DNA of 64,000 nt from Ulva prolifera (GCA_023078555.1 CM041199.1:2235101-2299100), one strand, 5' to 3'. Positions 1 to 13,090 are shown, numbered from the stretch's first letter. Numbers and translations are program-made. Notes: generated by a model not told the origin, from the letters alone.

Positions 1-1903
1 TGGATCTGGAGCGGGATGGGGCCGCGTGAGGTGAGCGATTTCTGTGCATGGGGCGAGCACGCGATGTGGGGGCCTGGGTGATTGCAGTGCATGGGGCGAG
101 CGAGAGCCTGGTGGGTACGGGTGGTGCAGTGCATGTGGCAGGCAGGCCACAGGAGATTGCAGAGCAGAACGGCACAGCAAGACGGGGTGATCATTGACAT
201 CATTCTAACGATGGGACTGGGTGGGGTTGCAGAGTCACCGGAAACCTCCTCCCTTTTGTGCAATATGTACCAAACTGTTTCTGCCACCACCGGAACTGGC
301 TTGGAATTGTGTGCAAGGTGATTTCAGCGGATGAGAGCGAGAAGGTGGGTGCACACCTCAGGGACTGGCAGGCCGCGACTGGCCAAGAGGAACCTCCCCA
401 CAGGCTGCCCGAGGTACTCGAAGAGGTCTTCTGAGAGGAATCGCAGATCAGAGATGCTGAGGTTGCCGACGAGCTCTCCCTTAAAGGTGACGCCCATGCA
501 TGACTTGTGGTCTCGCCACATGTCGACCAGCACCTGGACCAGTGTGGCTGAGGCGTCGACGGTCTCAGCTGCTGCCTGCACACCACCAGCCACTGTGATG
601 CTGTCGAGATGATGGCTCAAGCCAGCATGAACAGACTGTGATGCAGTAGCTGCGTATTTCTGTTCCATCCTAGTGTTCCGAGGTCATGCTTCAAAGTGCA
701 TTCCAGACGGGGCTGGTCCGATTGAACTCTGCAAGCTGGGAACGTGCCGCGCAGAGACCCATGTCCTCCACGGTCTCGGTGAGTAAGGGCTCCAGCTCGA
801 CCTTGTGGTCCCACATCAGGCGGACGATGTCGGACTGGCTCAAGATTCCCGTCGGGGAGGTGTCTTTCAGCGTCTCGCACGTAAATAGCCTGTGGTGGAC
901 GTGCCCTCGCTGTAGCATGTCCTTCACCGCGTCCATGACGTTTGGATCCTGGCCTTGAATGTACCAGATCTCGCCGGCGTGCATGACTTCGGACACAGGC
1001 GCGGCGTAGAGCTTCTTGAGCGCTGGAGCAGCGTGCTCCGGGTCGAAGGTGCTGCCTGCCTTGCAGACTCCCAGATCTGCACTCCACCGTACAGACTGTG
1101 GTTAAATGTAATGAGATCATGCTTTTCTGGGCGTAATTGTGAATATCGTAGCCCTGTGTCATAAGACTGGTGTTGACCGTCGCGAGCGGGTTGCGATGAT
1201 CATCGATCGCCAGGACGTCGCATGGTCTCGGTCAAATGAGCCAAGAACAGTTTTACAAAGTAATCGCTGTCAAGTTCGTCAGACTACGGCAGCCTAGGCA
1301 CGCGCCAATTGGTAGCCGTGTGCGACGCCGGGATCCCGTGTCGACCAGCTGCAGCTGCAGCTCATGCGAGCCCGATGCGCTGCGGAGAGCACACCTTTGA
1401 CCATAGCTTTCATCAGATCCGTAACGCTGAAGACTCCGCTGAACTGGTCGTTCTCGGAATCGATCACGGGGACACTGAGGATGTTGTTGTCACGGAGCAT
1501 CTGCACCGCTCAGTCCACGTAGGCATGTTGCGACGGTGGCAAATCTGGGGCACGGGCACCGCCAGGACACAACGGGCACAGACACCACACTGCACGCACT
1601 ACAATGCGGCAATTGTATGCAGCAATTGCGTGTCGACATGCGTAGCGACTGTACGGAGCGGACCTGCACCGCATCCTTCACGGACGTGCTTTCGGTTGTC
1701 TTGAGTAGCATCGTCGCGTTCCGATGCGCCACGGCTTCCAGCTTGCAGCCACTCAAAAGGTCTGTGATTCCTTCCATTTCTGCTTCACTTGTGTGATCTC
1801 CGGTGTCGAACGGTGGCCACGCGAATGCGTCTATCGGATCGTGTAAGATAAATCGTGGATGTCTTGCGTGAAAGGTGATGCCTTGACTGCTCGCAAGCTC
1901 CAC
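1..1903 (-). CDS. CBS-domain protein, SNF4/AMPK-gamma-like, partial at left edge
   Basis: Four exons can be joined in frame: 1903-1664, 1500-1395, 1055-759 and 571 to about 357. Exon 1 starts MELASSQG and ends SVKDAVQ. Exon 2 (MLRDNNILSVPVIDSEN, then FSGVFSVTDLM) is a clear CBS beta-alpha-beta unit. Exon 3 carries VSEVMHAGE, a long helix and GILSQSDIVRLMW, a second CBS unit. Exon 4 carries GELVGNLSISDLRFL and GQPVGRFL, a third. CBS pairs (Bateman modules) bind adenosine nucleotides; SNF4/AMPK-gamma proteins use them to regulate a Snf1-type kinase. The fourth CBS half expected after GRFL is not seen, and a donor (GAG|GTGTGC at 357/356) follows, so the gene probably continues beyond base 1. If exon 4 were read through it would stop at 324. 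A plant CBSX-type protein is an alternative. The family is clear; the kinase-subunit role is inferred. Confidence 0.72.
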
Positions 1904-3918
1904 ACAGGCCTTTATACCAAGCTAGCATCATCAGTCGGACAGCCATGTCGAATCAGGCCTGCATTGAACGCCGGCTGCATTCGTGCTCGATAGCTGAAAT
2001 GTCCATGCATTGTCCTGACCGACAAATCTGCGCATCTCCGGAAGCGTGATGCATGGCCACGTATGCACAGCGGCCACGTGGAGAGAGGGTGCCCACATCG
2101 CAGCAAGCTGGGCATCAAGGATGCACATCACAGGTGTGTACACCAGTGTCCACTGCTGACCACGCCAGGCCGCATTGTAGCCGTGCCCGTGCATGCATGT
2201 TCACCGGTGAAGTCTTTGTTGATGGTACAATTGCTTGAGGCCAGACATAGGCGAGAGCCCAAGACAGACACGGCCAGGGGTGCTCGAAGCCGCAGCATCC
2301 CATCAGCTCCGCACCACAGCATGGCAAGAACGCCAGCCTGGCGAGGGCGAGGTTGCATCAGTGGGGTGGCACATCAGGCATGCATGATTCAACAAGTCCC
2401 GACGCTTGCTGCTGTGTGTAATGGAGCACCACACAGAAGCTGTGAAACGTCGTCAATCGTGCACCAATGCCGCATGGCAAGGCGCTCACTCGAGGTGCAC
2501 ACACAGAAGCCAGGGCACACTGCTCAGCGCATGGATATACAACTTCTACGCTTCTTACAGATCCGCACTACCTGGGTCTTGGCCGGACTGCTACACCTCG
2601 TGCACGTGGAGGCCCGCCGCAATGTGCAGGCACTATGTGTGTTGTATGAGTGGTTGCATCGCCGGGGCCAACTCAACTGCCCCAGCTGCGCAGACGACCC
2701 CACCCAACGCGCCCGCACCTGTGGGCGGCATGGAGTGCGGCTGTGGCACAACCTACGCTGATGATGCCTCGCTCACGGCCCGTACAGGAGCGACGCATGG
2801 CAGAGAAGGCAGCCGCGCCTCCTCTAGACACTTGCACTGCAGCGTCCGCCACCGCTGCGCAGGCCACTGGCAACACCTGCTGCACTAAGCGAGCAGCCTG
2901 GACAGGGCGAGGGGGGCTGCAGTGTGAACATTACGCCTACTACACAGCTCACGGCATCTGCGTGAGACCCCAACACCCCCACCCTGAAGATCCCCCGGAC
3001 GCGCCCAAACCCTATGCCCCACATGTTGAACTTCCCTGGACATGCGGACATCTGGACGCCACGCCAAAAAGGGAGTGCCTCGCGTGCTGAGCGGAAGCAC
3101 ATGCCGCTGCAGAACTCCACCCCTTGTAAACGGCAATCAAGCGATCACCCGCAACATGCGATTCCATCTCGAGCGCTGCAGCGCCTCCTGCGAACAATGC
3201 CACGCTGGAGGCTGCTGCTCGGACAGGTGGAGCCTGTGACAGGCGCAGCCTGCTGCACCCCACGGTAGGAGTGATGCGAAATCACGAACACCGCAGCTGC
3301 TGTAATTTCCCACCTTGAAGTGGACCTCAAAGGCCCCCAGCCTTGATGGCCACATCGCCGAGGCCACCGAATCAACACGGCTGCGAGGTCCACGGGTCGA
3401 CGCCATCAGTCACATCCTCCCGGTGCCACCCCTCACACGCACCTGCGCTCGGCGAGAGTGCGGCGCAAGCCACGCGCATGCATGCATGCGTGGGCGGCGA
3501 CGTCAGCGGGCGCGCTTGGACACCGGCGGGGGCCGGTGCATCGGGAGGAGGCCGGATCCCCCGTGGCTGCCGGAGCCGTTCGAGCGGGTAGCCGCGCTGC
3601 GCACGGCGGCCCGCACGGCCTTCGGCAGCCACGGGGCGTACCGTCAGAGCACCGCGGCCAGGGGGTGGCGCTGCGGCGGCCGCCGCCGCCTGTCACTGCA
3701 TGCATGCTGCGGGGGTGAGCACGCCAGGCCTCGCACCCTCACGGGCCCCCCGAAAAACGGGCGTCCGCAGAACGTTAGAGAGTCTTCATTTGTAACACGC
3801 GAATCGACGCGATCGTGAACGCATGGCGCATCGGGTGTGAAGCACGGTGCAGACAACTGGGAGGGCAGGTTGCGAGCGCCTGCTCTGAGGACACAAACAA
3901 CATGGCCGCTCCCCGGAG
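1904..3918. other. Intergenic or unresolved, about 2 kb
   Basis: This lies between the 5' end of the CBS gene and the 3' end of the QSOX gene. No recognisable domain is present in any frame. A GC-rich stretch around 3500-3680 is open on the plus strand and reads like protein (PWLPEPFERVAALR and following residues), so one unidentified plus-strand exon is possible. It is not bounded by convincing splice sites. Short TGCATGCA runs occur near 3478-3486. Confidence 0.35.
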
Positions 3919-6900
3919 TCAATCACGGCAACGCGTCCATGCAGGCATGCTCTGCGACCGGAAGGAGTCGCACCAGCGGCACCGACAGAACAGGCTCACC
4001 ACGAGCCACACCCCCACTAGCCACAGCAGCCACTTCCACCAGCGCCCCCCCGACGCCGCCCCATCCAGTACCTTCTCCTCCCCATCCTCTTCGCCCGCCA
4101 GCTCCTCCACCGGCTCTGCGCCCCTGGCGCCGTCCTGCACCGAGTCGGCCTTCGGCGGAACGGGCCCGCCAGGGGCCTGCGGGGGGGCACCCCCGCCGTC
4201 GCCGCGGGCCGGCCGCTGCGGCGCCTGCAGCTTGAAGGACCCGGTGGCCTGGATCGAGTCGGAGAGGTCCTGCTGGGACTGTGCGGTGACTGAGGCGCCG
4301 CGCACGTCTGCACCGTGAGGGCCGTAGTAGTGCACGAGGAACTTCACGGTGGCGGCGGTGTCCCATGAGCCGTCGTCGGCGCGGCAAGCTGGGCAGAGGT
4401 ACTCTGGCGGGAACTGGATCTTTGGGAACTTGATGTCGCCGTCAGCCGTCTGCTTCTCCTCCTGCGAGCAGGCGGCACCGCTGTCACCGGAGTTGGCACC
4501 AGCAGCTGGCACCAGCAGCAGCAGCGAAAGCATAAACCCCTTTCGGCCACATCATTAGCGTCGCCACCAGAAGCAGCAGCATTGGCTCCTCTCCGAATGT
4601 CAAAGAGTGCGTAACAACAGCTTCAAGGCCATTCAAAGCCATGCATTGTTCGAGCGGTGCCTCGCGTGCACACATATGCAACGCTCGAGGGCCAGCGATG
4701 CGACTGTGAGCCCGAAGTGACGACGCGCCGCGGGGAGTAGTGGGGGTGCGTTTGGGGTGGGGCGCACCTCGGCGAGGCGTGCATTGACGCCGTTGTGGGT
4801 GCGCCAGAGCCACTCCACCGCGTCGTTGCGCGTCTGGAGCGCCGCGGCCGCCGGCTGGTTGAGCTGTTCGAGGAAGTGTGCGCGGCAGTCCTCGCAGCGG
4901 AAGAAGTTCTCGATGAAAGCACGCAGGCCTCGCATGAAGCGCTCGGGGCCCTTCTGCTCTGGCACCCTGCCCACACATGGCACCGTCAGCTGTCGCGGAG
5001 GATGTGCATGATGCGGTGGCCTTCAACATAGCCCAGCCTGACAGCGCCAGGCTGGCATCGATGAGGTCCCCGGGTGCCCGCCCGGTCCGAGCCGCGGACA
5101 TGCACTGATGCCGGGGGCCGAGGGGTGGCGCCCGGCCGTCGCCGCCGGGAGTCGGCTGCCCGGCCCCGCCACGGCAGCCGCCGCGGGAGACGGGTGCGGT
5201 CAGCCGCAGCGATCATGCGGACGTACGCAGCCGGCCGGGGTCAGGGATTGCCACATTCATGTCATCCCGGAAACAGCGCGGGCGCACTCTCACACATAGG
5301 GCTTCACACCAGCAACTCCACACATGCATGTGCCACGGTGCCCTCCAGGCATGGAGGACATCGGCCGCTGCGCCCGATCAGCGCAACGCGGCTGGGGAGG
5401 TGTCCATCAGCCCCCTGTACCTCAGGCCTCAATGCACAAAGGCAAGGGCTGTCGCTCGTGCCAATGCCATGTGGCGGCGACGACGGCGGCTCCATATTTG
5501 TGTTTCTCTGGTCACAATACGAATAGGAGCGGGGGCGCACCCGGCCGCGAGGGAGTGCAGCAGCATCCACAGGCCGCAGGTATACCCGCGCGTCGCCGGG
5601 GTCGAGCCGCGGCAGGAGTAGTACTGCCGCGGCGGCAGCCCGCCGCCGGAGGCGGCGGCGGGGGTGCCGCCGTCGGGGCCACAGATGTCGAGGGCCAGCA
5701 TCTCGCGGGGCGGCGTCCACTCCGGCCCCGCGCCCTCCGGCCACCACGCCTTGAGCTTGCGGAACAGGCCCGCGGCGCCCCAGCGGCAGCGCTGTGCGGG
5801 GTGTCCCGCGCGCACGAGCGACCAGAACGCGATGAACGCCTCGCGCTGGGCCCACAGGTCGGCGTCGGCCTCGCACATCTCGTGGTACGTCTGCGGCGGG
5901 GGGGCGGCGGCTCAGTGCGGGGGTGCGGGGTGGGCATGGCGCAGGAGCGGCGCGCTGCCGCTGTGGCAGAAGGCGGCGGTGGCTCAGTGCGGCGCTAGTA
6001 CGCTCTTGCATGGCTGAAAGCTGCGCTGGCGATGCTTGGATCGTGGAATGCGGCATGGATGGTGTGGACATTCCGTCAGAAAGCATGCCGTGTGTGGTGT
6101 CGCGCATGCTTCGCCTGTGAATGCTGTGCAACATGGCTCCGAGGCGCATGGGTGGCAGTATTCGGCGGTCCGATGGCAAACCTTGAGCTTTCCATGCACA
6201 AGCAGGCGCCCCGCAAACGCCGCATTTGGCTCAAATCACTGGAGGAAGCTGCCTCAGATCACCTCCCATCAGCAAGGGGACGTGCAGATCCATATCCTGG
6301 CCGTGTGTGGGCGCTGTGTGGAAGCAGAATCATTGCGGTGTTGCCGTCACTGCGACCGTGTTGTGGCAGCACAGGCAGAGCTGAAGTATCGAAATTGCGA
6401 TTCAGCCATCACAGGGAAAGGCATACATGTCGATGTGCGTTGACGTGGGTGTAGTGCGCGGGGCATGCAGCTGTTCAGCCAGGTGGTACTGGGCACACCT
6501 GCACTGTGGCAGATACGATGTCTCGCAGGTCAGCCCGATCACTGTCGTCATCCTCCTCCTCAACGACCTCATCTTCTTCACCGTTGTCTTCGGTTCCTGG
6601 GGTTGGGACCGTGGGCTGTGAAGGAGTGGGCTGAGGCTGAGGTTGAGGCTGGAGCTGGGGTGGGCCAACCGGTTGCTCCTGCGTTCCGGGGTCACGAGTC
6701 GCTCCCGCTGCTGGAACTTTATCATCATTTGGAACTTCCGGGGTCACGGGAGCTGTACTGGTGAGGTTGAAGTACTTCTCGATGTGACCGATGATGTCTT
6801 GAGCTGTGTTTGAGTTCTCATGCTCTGGAACGTGCAGACCAGAGCTTTCCAGGTCGTCCAAAAGTGCAGCTTGAAACTGTGGGGGCTTTCCAAACATGAC

Positions 6901-7286
6901 CGTGGGGTAGCCCTTCACTTCCATCGACCGACATGTTGCCCCCTTCATGCACGCAGGCAGCGATCACTGTATGGGAGGCGCGCAGGCTTGTGAAGCAAGC
7001 ACAGCAGCATACGCTATTGTCGTACCTCCGTTGCACAGTCGAGTCTAGCAACCTGCACGACGGGCTCTGCCACGTCCAGGAAGTGACTGCCGACCTCGTC
7101 GTACGTTGGCATGAAATGCCGACAGTGAGGGCACCATGATGCGTAAAACTCAATCACACAGTTGGCATCTACCGGAAGGCCTGCTAGATAAGTGGTGTAA
7201 TTTGCAGCTACCAACTCCAGCACTGTAGCGCTTGTTGGCAGTGCTAGAAACGCCACAGCGGCAAAGAATGCGGCAAACGACTGCAT
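3919..7286 (-). CDS. QSOX: Quiescin sulfhydryl oxidase (thioredoxin + ERV/ALR, membrane-anchored)
   Basis: Exons 7286-7026, 6942-6499, 5890-5541, 4966-4768 and 4461-3919 join in phase to about 598 residues, close to the family's usual 550-750. The enzyme makes disulfides in secreted proteins, passing electrons to oxygen through FAD. A signal peptide (MQSFAAFFAAVAFLALP) precedes a thioredoxin domain with active site WCPHC and cis-proline motif GYPTVMFG. Exon 2 continues into an acidic, Pro/Gln-rich linker. Exons 3-5 form the ERV/ALR domain: GYTCGLWMLLHSLAAG, then FFRCEDCRAHF (catalytic CxxC), the WLWRTHNGVNARLAE flavin-binding helix, and FPPEYLCPAC (distal CxxC). A hydrophobic span (WLLWLVGVWLVVSLF) near the C-terminus is the expected membrane anchor, so it should act in the ER/Golgi lumen. 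The start was chosen because the signal peptide follows it directly. The CPHC motif differs from the CGHC of animal QSOX. Confidence 0.9.
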
Positions 7287-8834
7287 GAGGTACCACTCAA
7301 GGCTTACAGCAGGATTAACATGGCTTGTTGTCGCTGCAGGTCGCACTGGCGCTTGAAAGCCAATACTCCAGAAGATACTATGAACTAGCGCGCAGTCAGG
7401 ACGACAGCAGCATCTGTATCGTGCAACAACACCATACTCATGATGCTGTGAAAAAAACACAGATGTATCCGCGCAGTCTAGACAGCAAGAGATTACCCCA
7501 GCGAAAGCTCTGCCTTGTGCGAGCTGGCTCGAGCTGTCGAAGTCTTCACAGTCCATGCATACAGCGCGCAGCGTCGCCTTGACACCCGTTGACAGCTGTT
7601 ACCGCAAGCGTCAGATGCACACTTCAACATCCGTCTCAGGCGCTGTGTGCACTGTACGCCGTGAATTCGGAGGACCGTGAATGCCTCTTTCGCATGCCTC
7701 ATTCACATGTATCTCTATCTCAAGAGATACAGATATGTGCTGGTGACTGGCCCCTACCTGAAGTGACTGGGACACCAGGATGCCATCCCAAAGACATGAT
7801 GAACAGCAGACCGCTACGTGCTCCGCAAACCACGGCCTTAGCAATGCGGGTGTGACACAGTCGGTCTGCAATGCTCGCACAACGAATGCTAGCACTGGCA
7901 TTTCATATCACACTCCTGTTGTGTCGCTCCTTTCTAGGGAACGCATTCGCCATGAACAGCCAAAGTCACTGTACATACCATACCCTTCAACACACATTAC
8001 ATGTGCAGCCACAACTGTGCACACTGTCCCTCTCAGCCGAACCTGCTTTGCGGGCCATCGTGCGGCACTAGCATGTGCGAGGGCCCGACCCCCCACCGCC
8101 ACCCAAGCACCACCGCTGCCATCAGATCCCAGAGGCTGACGCTCGTTCTAATGGCGGTGCCGCATCCCCGGCCTCTGCAGCCCAGAGCCACTCCCGCCAC
8201 CCTCCCATGCAGCCCCGCACACCTGCCACACACTCCTCCACTCCCGCGGCACGGTGCAGCATGGCCCGCATCAGTGGTGACTCCCCACTGATGACTCACC
8301 ACTGATGACTCAGCACGCGCACACATGTGGACTATGCAAACACTCATGTGGCCTGCACAGAGACCGGCACACACGCACGCATGCGTTGTACACACCAGCA
8401 CAGACCTGGCCTAGCTCTGTCGCCGCAGGGGCGTCTGGGGCGCCGACCCCTCCCCCGTGCGCCTACATGCATCAAACTCACACGCGGCGGGCACCACCTT
8501 CGGTGCGCATGCTGCCTGTGGCGGCTATCGGAGGACACGCAGGGGCCGCCCTGCCACGAATCTCGGGCATGCATGAGGCCGGTGACATCTGCTGTCCACC
8601 TGCGCCACGGAGCGGAGGACGATGTCCTCGACCCAGTGACTGTGACCCCACCCCCGCAGCCAGGGGTGTACATGTGCTGCACATCCCCTCAGCAGGTGAC
8701 ACGACTTGCGGCGCAAACAGGCAGGCACCGCCGAGACCGGCAGGCCACACCGCCGACCTGTTCGCACCCCGCACGCAGGCGCCGCCGCTGTCCGCCTCCA
8801 GCCACGTACAAACGCGCACGCGCAGCGCTGTGTG
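7287..8834. other. Intergenic between QSOX 5' end and RPB8 3' end
   Basis: Both flanking genes are on the minus strand, so this holds the QSOX promoter and the RPB8 3' region. No conserved protein was recognised. An imperfect hairpin lies at 7704-7739: arms beginning CACAT and ending ATCTC around a two-base loop. The DNA around 8000-8500 is C-rich and low in information. Confidence 0.5.
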
Positions 8835-11800
8835 CTACGCGGCCTTGCGCACGAGGAGGTACACCATGCTGTCGAGCTCAAAGGCGTTGAGCTTGGCGGC
8901 ATCGGCGACGAGCTGGAAGAGGAGGCCGCCGAAGGAGACGTTGACCTCGGCGCGCACGCCGCCGCCGTCGCCGCCGCGCTTGTCGAGCTTGTACACCTTG
9001 CCATGCATGACGTACTCAAACTCGTCCATCATCGACGGCTTCGGCCGCCGCTTGTGCAGCTCCTGCATACGCACGCGCCCACCCTGGGTGCCGGATGCTG
9101 GGCGTGTATGTGGGACTATTGCCATGCGGCTGCTTTGCGCCGGTGCATCTGTGTGTGACGGACACGAGTCATGTATGACAGACACGCAGAGGTCGTGCGC
9201 GGCCGTGCGGGACGACCCAGCTCGGCACAGGTGGAGGACCTGGGAGCTTCAGTTGCTGATCCGTCGACTCTCCACACAGACACATACGCTTCATCGTGCC
9301 AGGTTCACTCCAGAAACGCCAAAGCTTGGTGATATTTGGGTGTCTGGCGTGGTTCTGGCACGGGAGGCTCGGTGAGCGTACTCAGGGCGCCACCGGTGCG
9401 CCACGAGAAGCGGAGACCGAACGAATGCATTTCCGCTGCACCTGCCCCGGCGCGTGTGGCCTGGTGCATGACGCAGGCGTCACAGAACATGTCGGGGCGG
9501 CCGTACCCTGACTTTGCCACCACTCCACAAGCCCCCCAGCACGCAGCAACGTGCTAGGTTTCCGCAGTATGTTCGGCGTTTCACAGAGCTGGCACGCTCA
9601 GTGGCCCCGTTCATTCGGAGTTGCCAGCGCCCTCTAAAGGCTACGGCTACGTTAATCCACATTTACTTGAATACAATGTGCGGGCTACATGCTAGAAGAC
9701 AAGAGCGCGGCGGCGTCAAGAGCAAGAGAGGACAGGAGAGAGGCGCATGGATGAAACCAGAAGGAGAGGTAGAGGCACAGACACAAACATGCAGAGGGGA
9801 AGGGGGGGGGGGGGGGCACACTGGGTCGTACTCGTCCTTCTGCATTGCGACGTCGGTGGTGAGCGTCAGCGAGAGGCGCATCGTGTAGCGCGCCGTGACC
9901 TCGAGGGGGTAGATGTCGCTGTTCACGTCCAGCAGCAGGTCCGCCGCGTACAGCTCGCTCTTGCAGCGGTACCGCGACACTGCACCACAGCCACCTCACG
10001 TCTTATATCACAGAGGCCGCCTCTTGTGAGCCACCGGCATGAGCTGTAGAGACCGACGCCCTTGTGAGTATACACTCAAGTCATGGAACATGAATTGAGA
10101 GTTGCCGGCCTGGAACAGCTGGCACCGGGGTCACTAGCAGGGTTGGATCGCTTTGCAGCATTTCATTCCAGGGCTGCCACCCCGAAACTAGATCGGAATA
10201 TTCGGAATTGTTCGATGTGATCGGGCCCGATCACCCAACACTGGTCACTCGCCCTCATGTGCTGCTGTGTCACAGCCGCGAGGCAGTATCGCAGCGTGCA
10301 TGCACTTGGTAGACCGCATGCTGTGCCACCGCGTCGAGGAGGCGGCGGTAACAGGCCCTGGCGTGTGCGAGGACGGCAGCGGCTGCGGGCTCGTGCTCGG
10401 CATTCATCCCTCAGGTCTGATCACCGACACTGTGCTGCTTGGACGTGACACGGAGCCGCATGCGCGAGACGGAGACACGCAGGGGGTGAGGGGGTGCACG
10501 AGCATGTGCATGAGCGTTCGTTCAGAAGCCGTGATCGGTTCGAGGGCTGCAGAGAACCGCGGGGGAGGTGCCGCTGCAGGCAGACCGCCCCCGTAGCAGC
10601 CACGTGGTCGCTGTCGCGGCGGCCTGTGCAACCAGGCAGGGGAAGAGCCGCGGCAGCACGGGCGGGTGTGGTGGGTGAGGGGAGGAGGAGTTCCTGGGCT
10701 GCGCTGACAGCCACGGCGTGCTCTACGCAGGTGGCTGGTAGCTGGCTGTGGCTGCAGTGGGCTCCATGTCAGGCGTGTACAGGTGCGGCAAACTGGCCGC
10801 TGGCAATCTGCAATGCTGCCACGCTACCACGGGCGTCTGGAATGTCGTGGTCTGCTTGGGATCCGGGGTGTGATTGCAGTCTCACAGATTGCCTGTGGCG
10901 CAGCATACACCAAACTTCAGCTATGTGTTGTAGAGTGGTAACAATGTCGTGTGTTGCGCAGAAGGCCTGTGGCAGCAGCAGCATCATCAGCGTTCGTGGC
11001 CGTGCGGACACAAACGTGCTGCGCCTGTGTGCTTCTGGCACCGAAGCAGGTCTGATCCCAGCTACAGCTACACGGCTGAAGGAAACAGCTTCGGTGGATT
11101 TGTTCGCAGAAGCATTGGTTGAGCACGGGACTGCACTGTTTGATAGATGGCACAAGAATGCGATTGCAACGGTGCGTGCAGTTGTGTTGCGGAAACGATC
11201 TGTGGACTTGGGATGGGCAAGGCATGTGTTTGCCCGCTTCGCAACGACTCCCGCTTGGAGTATGACAGGTTGGAGTAGCCATTTTCATGCGCAGACTTCC
11301 CTCCAAAGACCACGCTGGTCCGGATAGTGGCTGCTGTGGCTGTGTGTGCCACGAGCTGTGCCAACTGTGGCATCACGACCGGGTGGGCTGCCAGCCTGAT
11401 TGGAAATCGTGCCCGGAGCAGAGTGGATTAGGTGCCAATGGTAAGATGCAGATACAGGGCTTGGCGGAACGGTGACCATCATGAACCGGGTGTGTGCAGG
11501 TCGACTGTTGGCAGGTGAACGGGTAATCCATTCGCGCAGAGCAGCCCGTTGAAGCGCGACATAGAGCTTGTGTAGTTAGCCCTTTCATTTCAAAGTGCAC
11601 GTTGCATGCTGACAAGCACGCATCGGGCACCCGTTGTTCTGGTCTATGTAGCTGGCACTTCGTTGCATGACTGCTTTGTGGCAACATCAACACGCCATCG
11701 TCAAGTTTCTGATCGCACTGGTGCACCGACGAGAAAATTGATTCATAAATTTTATTCACATACTAGCGTGCGTGGTGGGGACGAGCTGGCCAGTAGAGCG

Positions 11801-12096
11801 ATTCAGAATCAAACTCAGCGCAACATTTCCCTCGAATGTGTGCGAAGCTCTGCACCAAGCACATTTAAGCAGATACCATTATAGTGCAGAGAGTTCCTTG
11901 GCTCTCTGCATACGGACGCATCGATCCGCCACGTATGTTGATGGGCCATTGCCAAGAGAAAGACAAGGAGACCATGCGGCGGAGCACAGGGCGCAATGCT
12001 AGCGTTTTCGGGTGACGCACCTTTGTCAAAGAATTTACCGTCCGGATTAGCCTCCTTGACTTCGAACACATCTTCAAACAGCGTTGAGCTGTCCAT
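8835..12096 (-). CDS. RPB8: RNA polymerase I/II/III common subunit RPB8 (ABC14.5)
   Basis: Three exons, 12096-12021, 9979-9822 and 9062-8835, join in phase to 153 residues, the family's normal length (about 145-150). RPB8 is a small OB-fold subunit shared by all three nuclear RNA polymerases. Exon 1 gives MDSSTLFEDVFEVKEANPDG then KFFDK. Exon 2 gives VSRYRCKSELYAADLLLDVN, IYPLEVTARYTMRLSL and KDEYDP. Exon 3 gives DEFEYVMHGKVYKL, VSFGGLLFQL and the conserved C-terminal FELDSMVYLLVRK. The phase-1 junction at KVSRY restores the conserved sequence exactly. Intron 1 is unusually long (about 2.04 kb for a 76-base first exon). Intron 2 begins GTGTG followed by 15 C on the sense strand. Identification is secure. 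Confidence 0.93.
9980..12020. other. RPB8 intron 1, with a weak candidate nested plus-strand reading frame
   Basis: This 2-kb intron carries repeat copy R1 (10130-10243) and several plus-strand stretches that read like protein, for example ITDTVLLGRDTEPHARDG near 10420 and IACGAAYTKLQ near 10890. The latter resembles the IACGxxHT motif of RCC1 repeats. From about 10961 a plus-strand frame reads KACGSSSIISVRG and on to LVEHGTALFDRW. No complete set of splice sites or full RCC1 blade could be assembled, so this is only a hint of a nested gene. Confidence 0.25.
10130..10243 (-). repeat. Dispersed repeat copy R1 (inverted relative to R2)
   Basis: Read on the minus strand, this segment aligns with 14600-14710 over about 110 bases, at roughly 75-80 percent identity by eye. 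Shared words include AACAATTCCGAATATTC and ATGCTGCAAAGCGA. It contains a perfect 18-bp palindrome at 10217-10234 centred on GGGCCC. It lies inside RPB8 intron 1. No protein is encoded. Confidence 0.75.
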
Positions 12097-13090
12097 GGTG
12101 CAGCCTCAGCCGCACGACGCTGGTGCCGCGAGGTCTGCCTATTTCACCGGTACAATTGAGCACTGTAGATTGTGGCAGAGTCGACCAACACGATAGCCTC
12201 TATAATGTCCCTCTACGCTCACAGATGATGATCTCGTGCAGGTCACAACAGTATTGAGGCTACTTGACGTCGTCAGAGAAGGGAGTGTGGTATGCGCAGA
12301 TGCTTGCAGTGAGACACGCAGCCACAACCTAGACACGCAGCACGCTGAAGCTGATAACTTGCTGTACGTATCCTCCTACAGCGACCGTGCCAGCTGTCGA
12401 TGAGCTTGGTGGACATGTGTCACCGAGAGTACCAGTGGCATGGGGGCGACGCTGTGGCCTTGAAAGGCAACAAATGCGTTGCGGCTTACCAGTAGATTGT
12501 TATCAGGTACCTTGTAAAGGTGATGCAGCTCATGTGCATGTTTGCCTCGACAGCAATGCCCTCCGTGCTGATCAGTGCTAATTCTCTGCACATGGTTGGC
12601 ACATGACTTCCTACACCCACAATGCCAGAGGTCTGCACATGTCACCAGAGCCCAGCTCCGATTGCCTCCCAAACGAGGCTCCTCAGCTCTCCATGCGAAA
12701 GTGTGCCGTGTTCGATCTGCAGAGGGGGACGTGCTATCGCCTGCAGCATCACTGCAGTGCCCGTCCTCCGCGCTGGTAACAGCCACAACACATCACATAG
12801 CCTGCTTCAACCGTAGCAGTGGTGCAGGCGTCCAGCATGGCTGTGGCTGCCACCCTTCCAGCCTCACTGTACTGCGTGTGTATTCCAGCCTCACTGTACC
12901 GCGTGTATACGGTATCTAGACAAGGGCAGCCACGAAGGTTGCACCACATGGGGACTGCACGCTCCAGCATGCTATGTCCCACAGGCCGCACAACCTGTGA
13001 CCCATGTTATGATTCATAGCCTGTGCAGGGGTCGTCATGCTCTTCATGACTCAAATGCTCCTGCTTCCTCGCCGTGCAGCAAGATACACA

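Noticed and set aside
8305-9375. Long plus-strand open frame (356 codons)
   Set aside because: It overlaps RPB8 exon 3 antisense, and the minus strand there encodes a fully conserved RPB8 C-terminus. The openness comes from high GC.
10525-10560. GGTTCGA word suggesting a tRNA T-loop
   Set aside because: No acceptor stem, anticodon arm or D arm can be folded around it.
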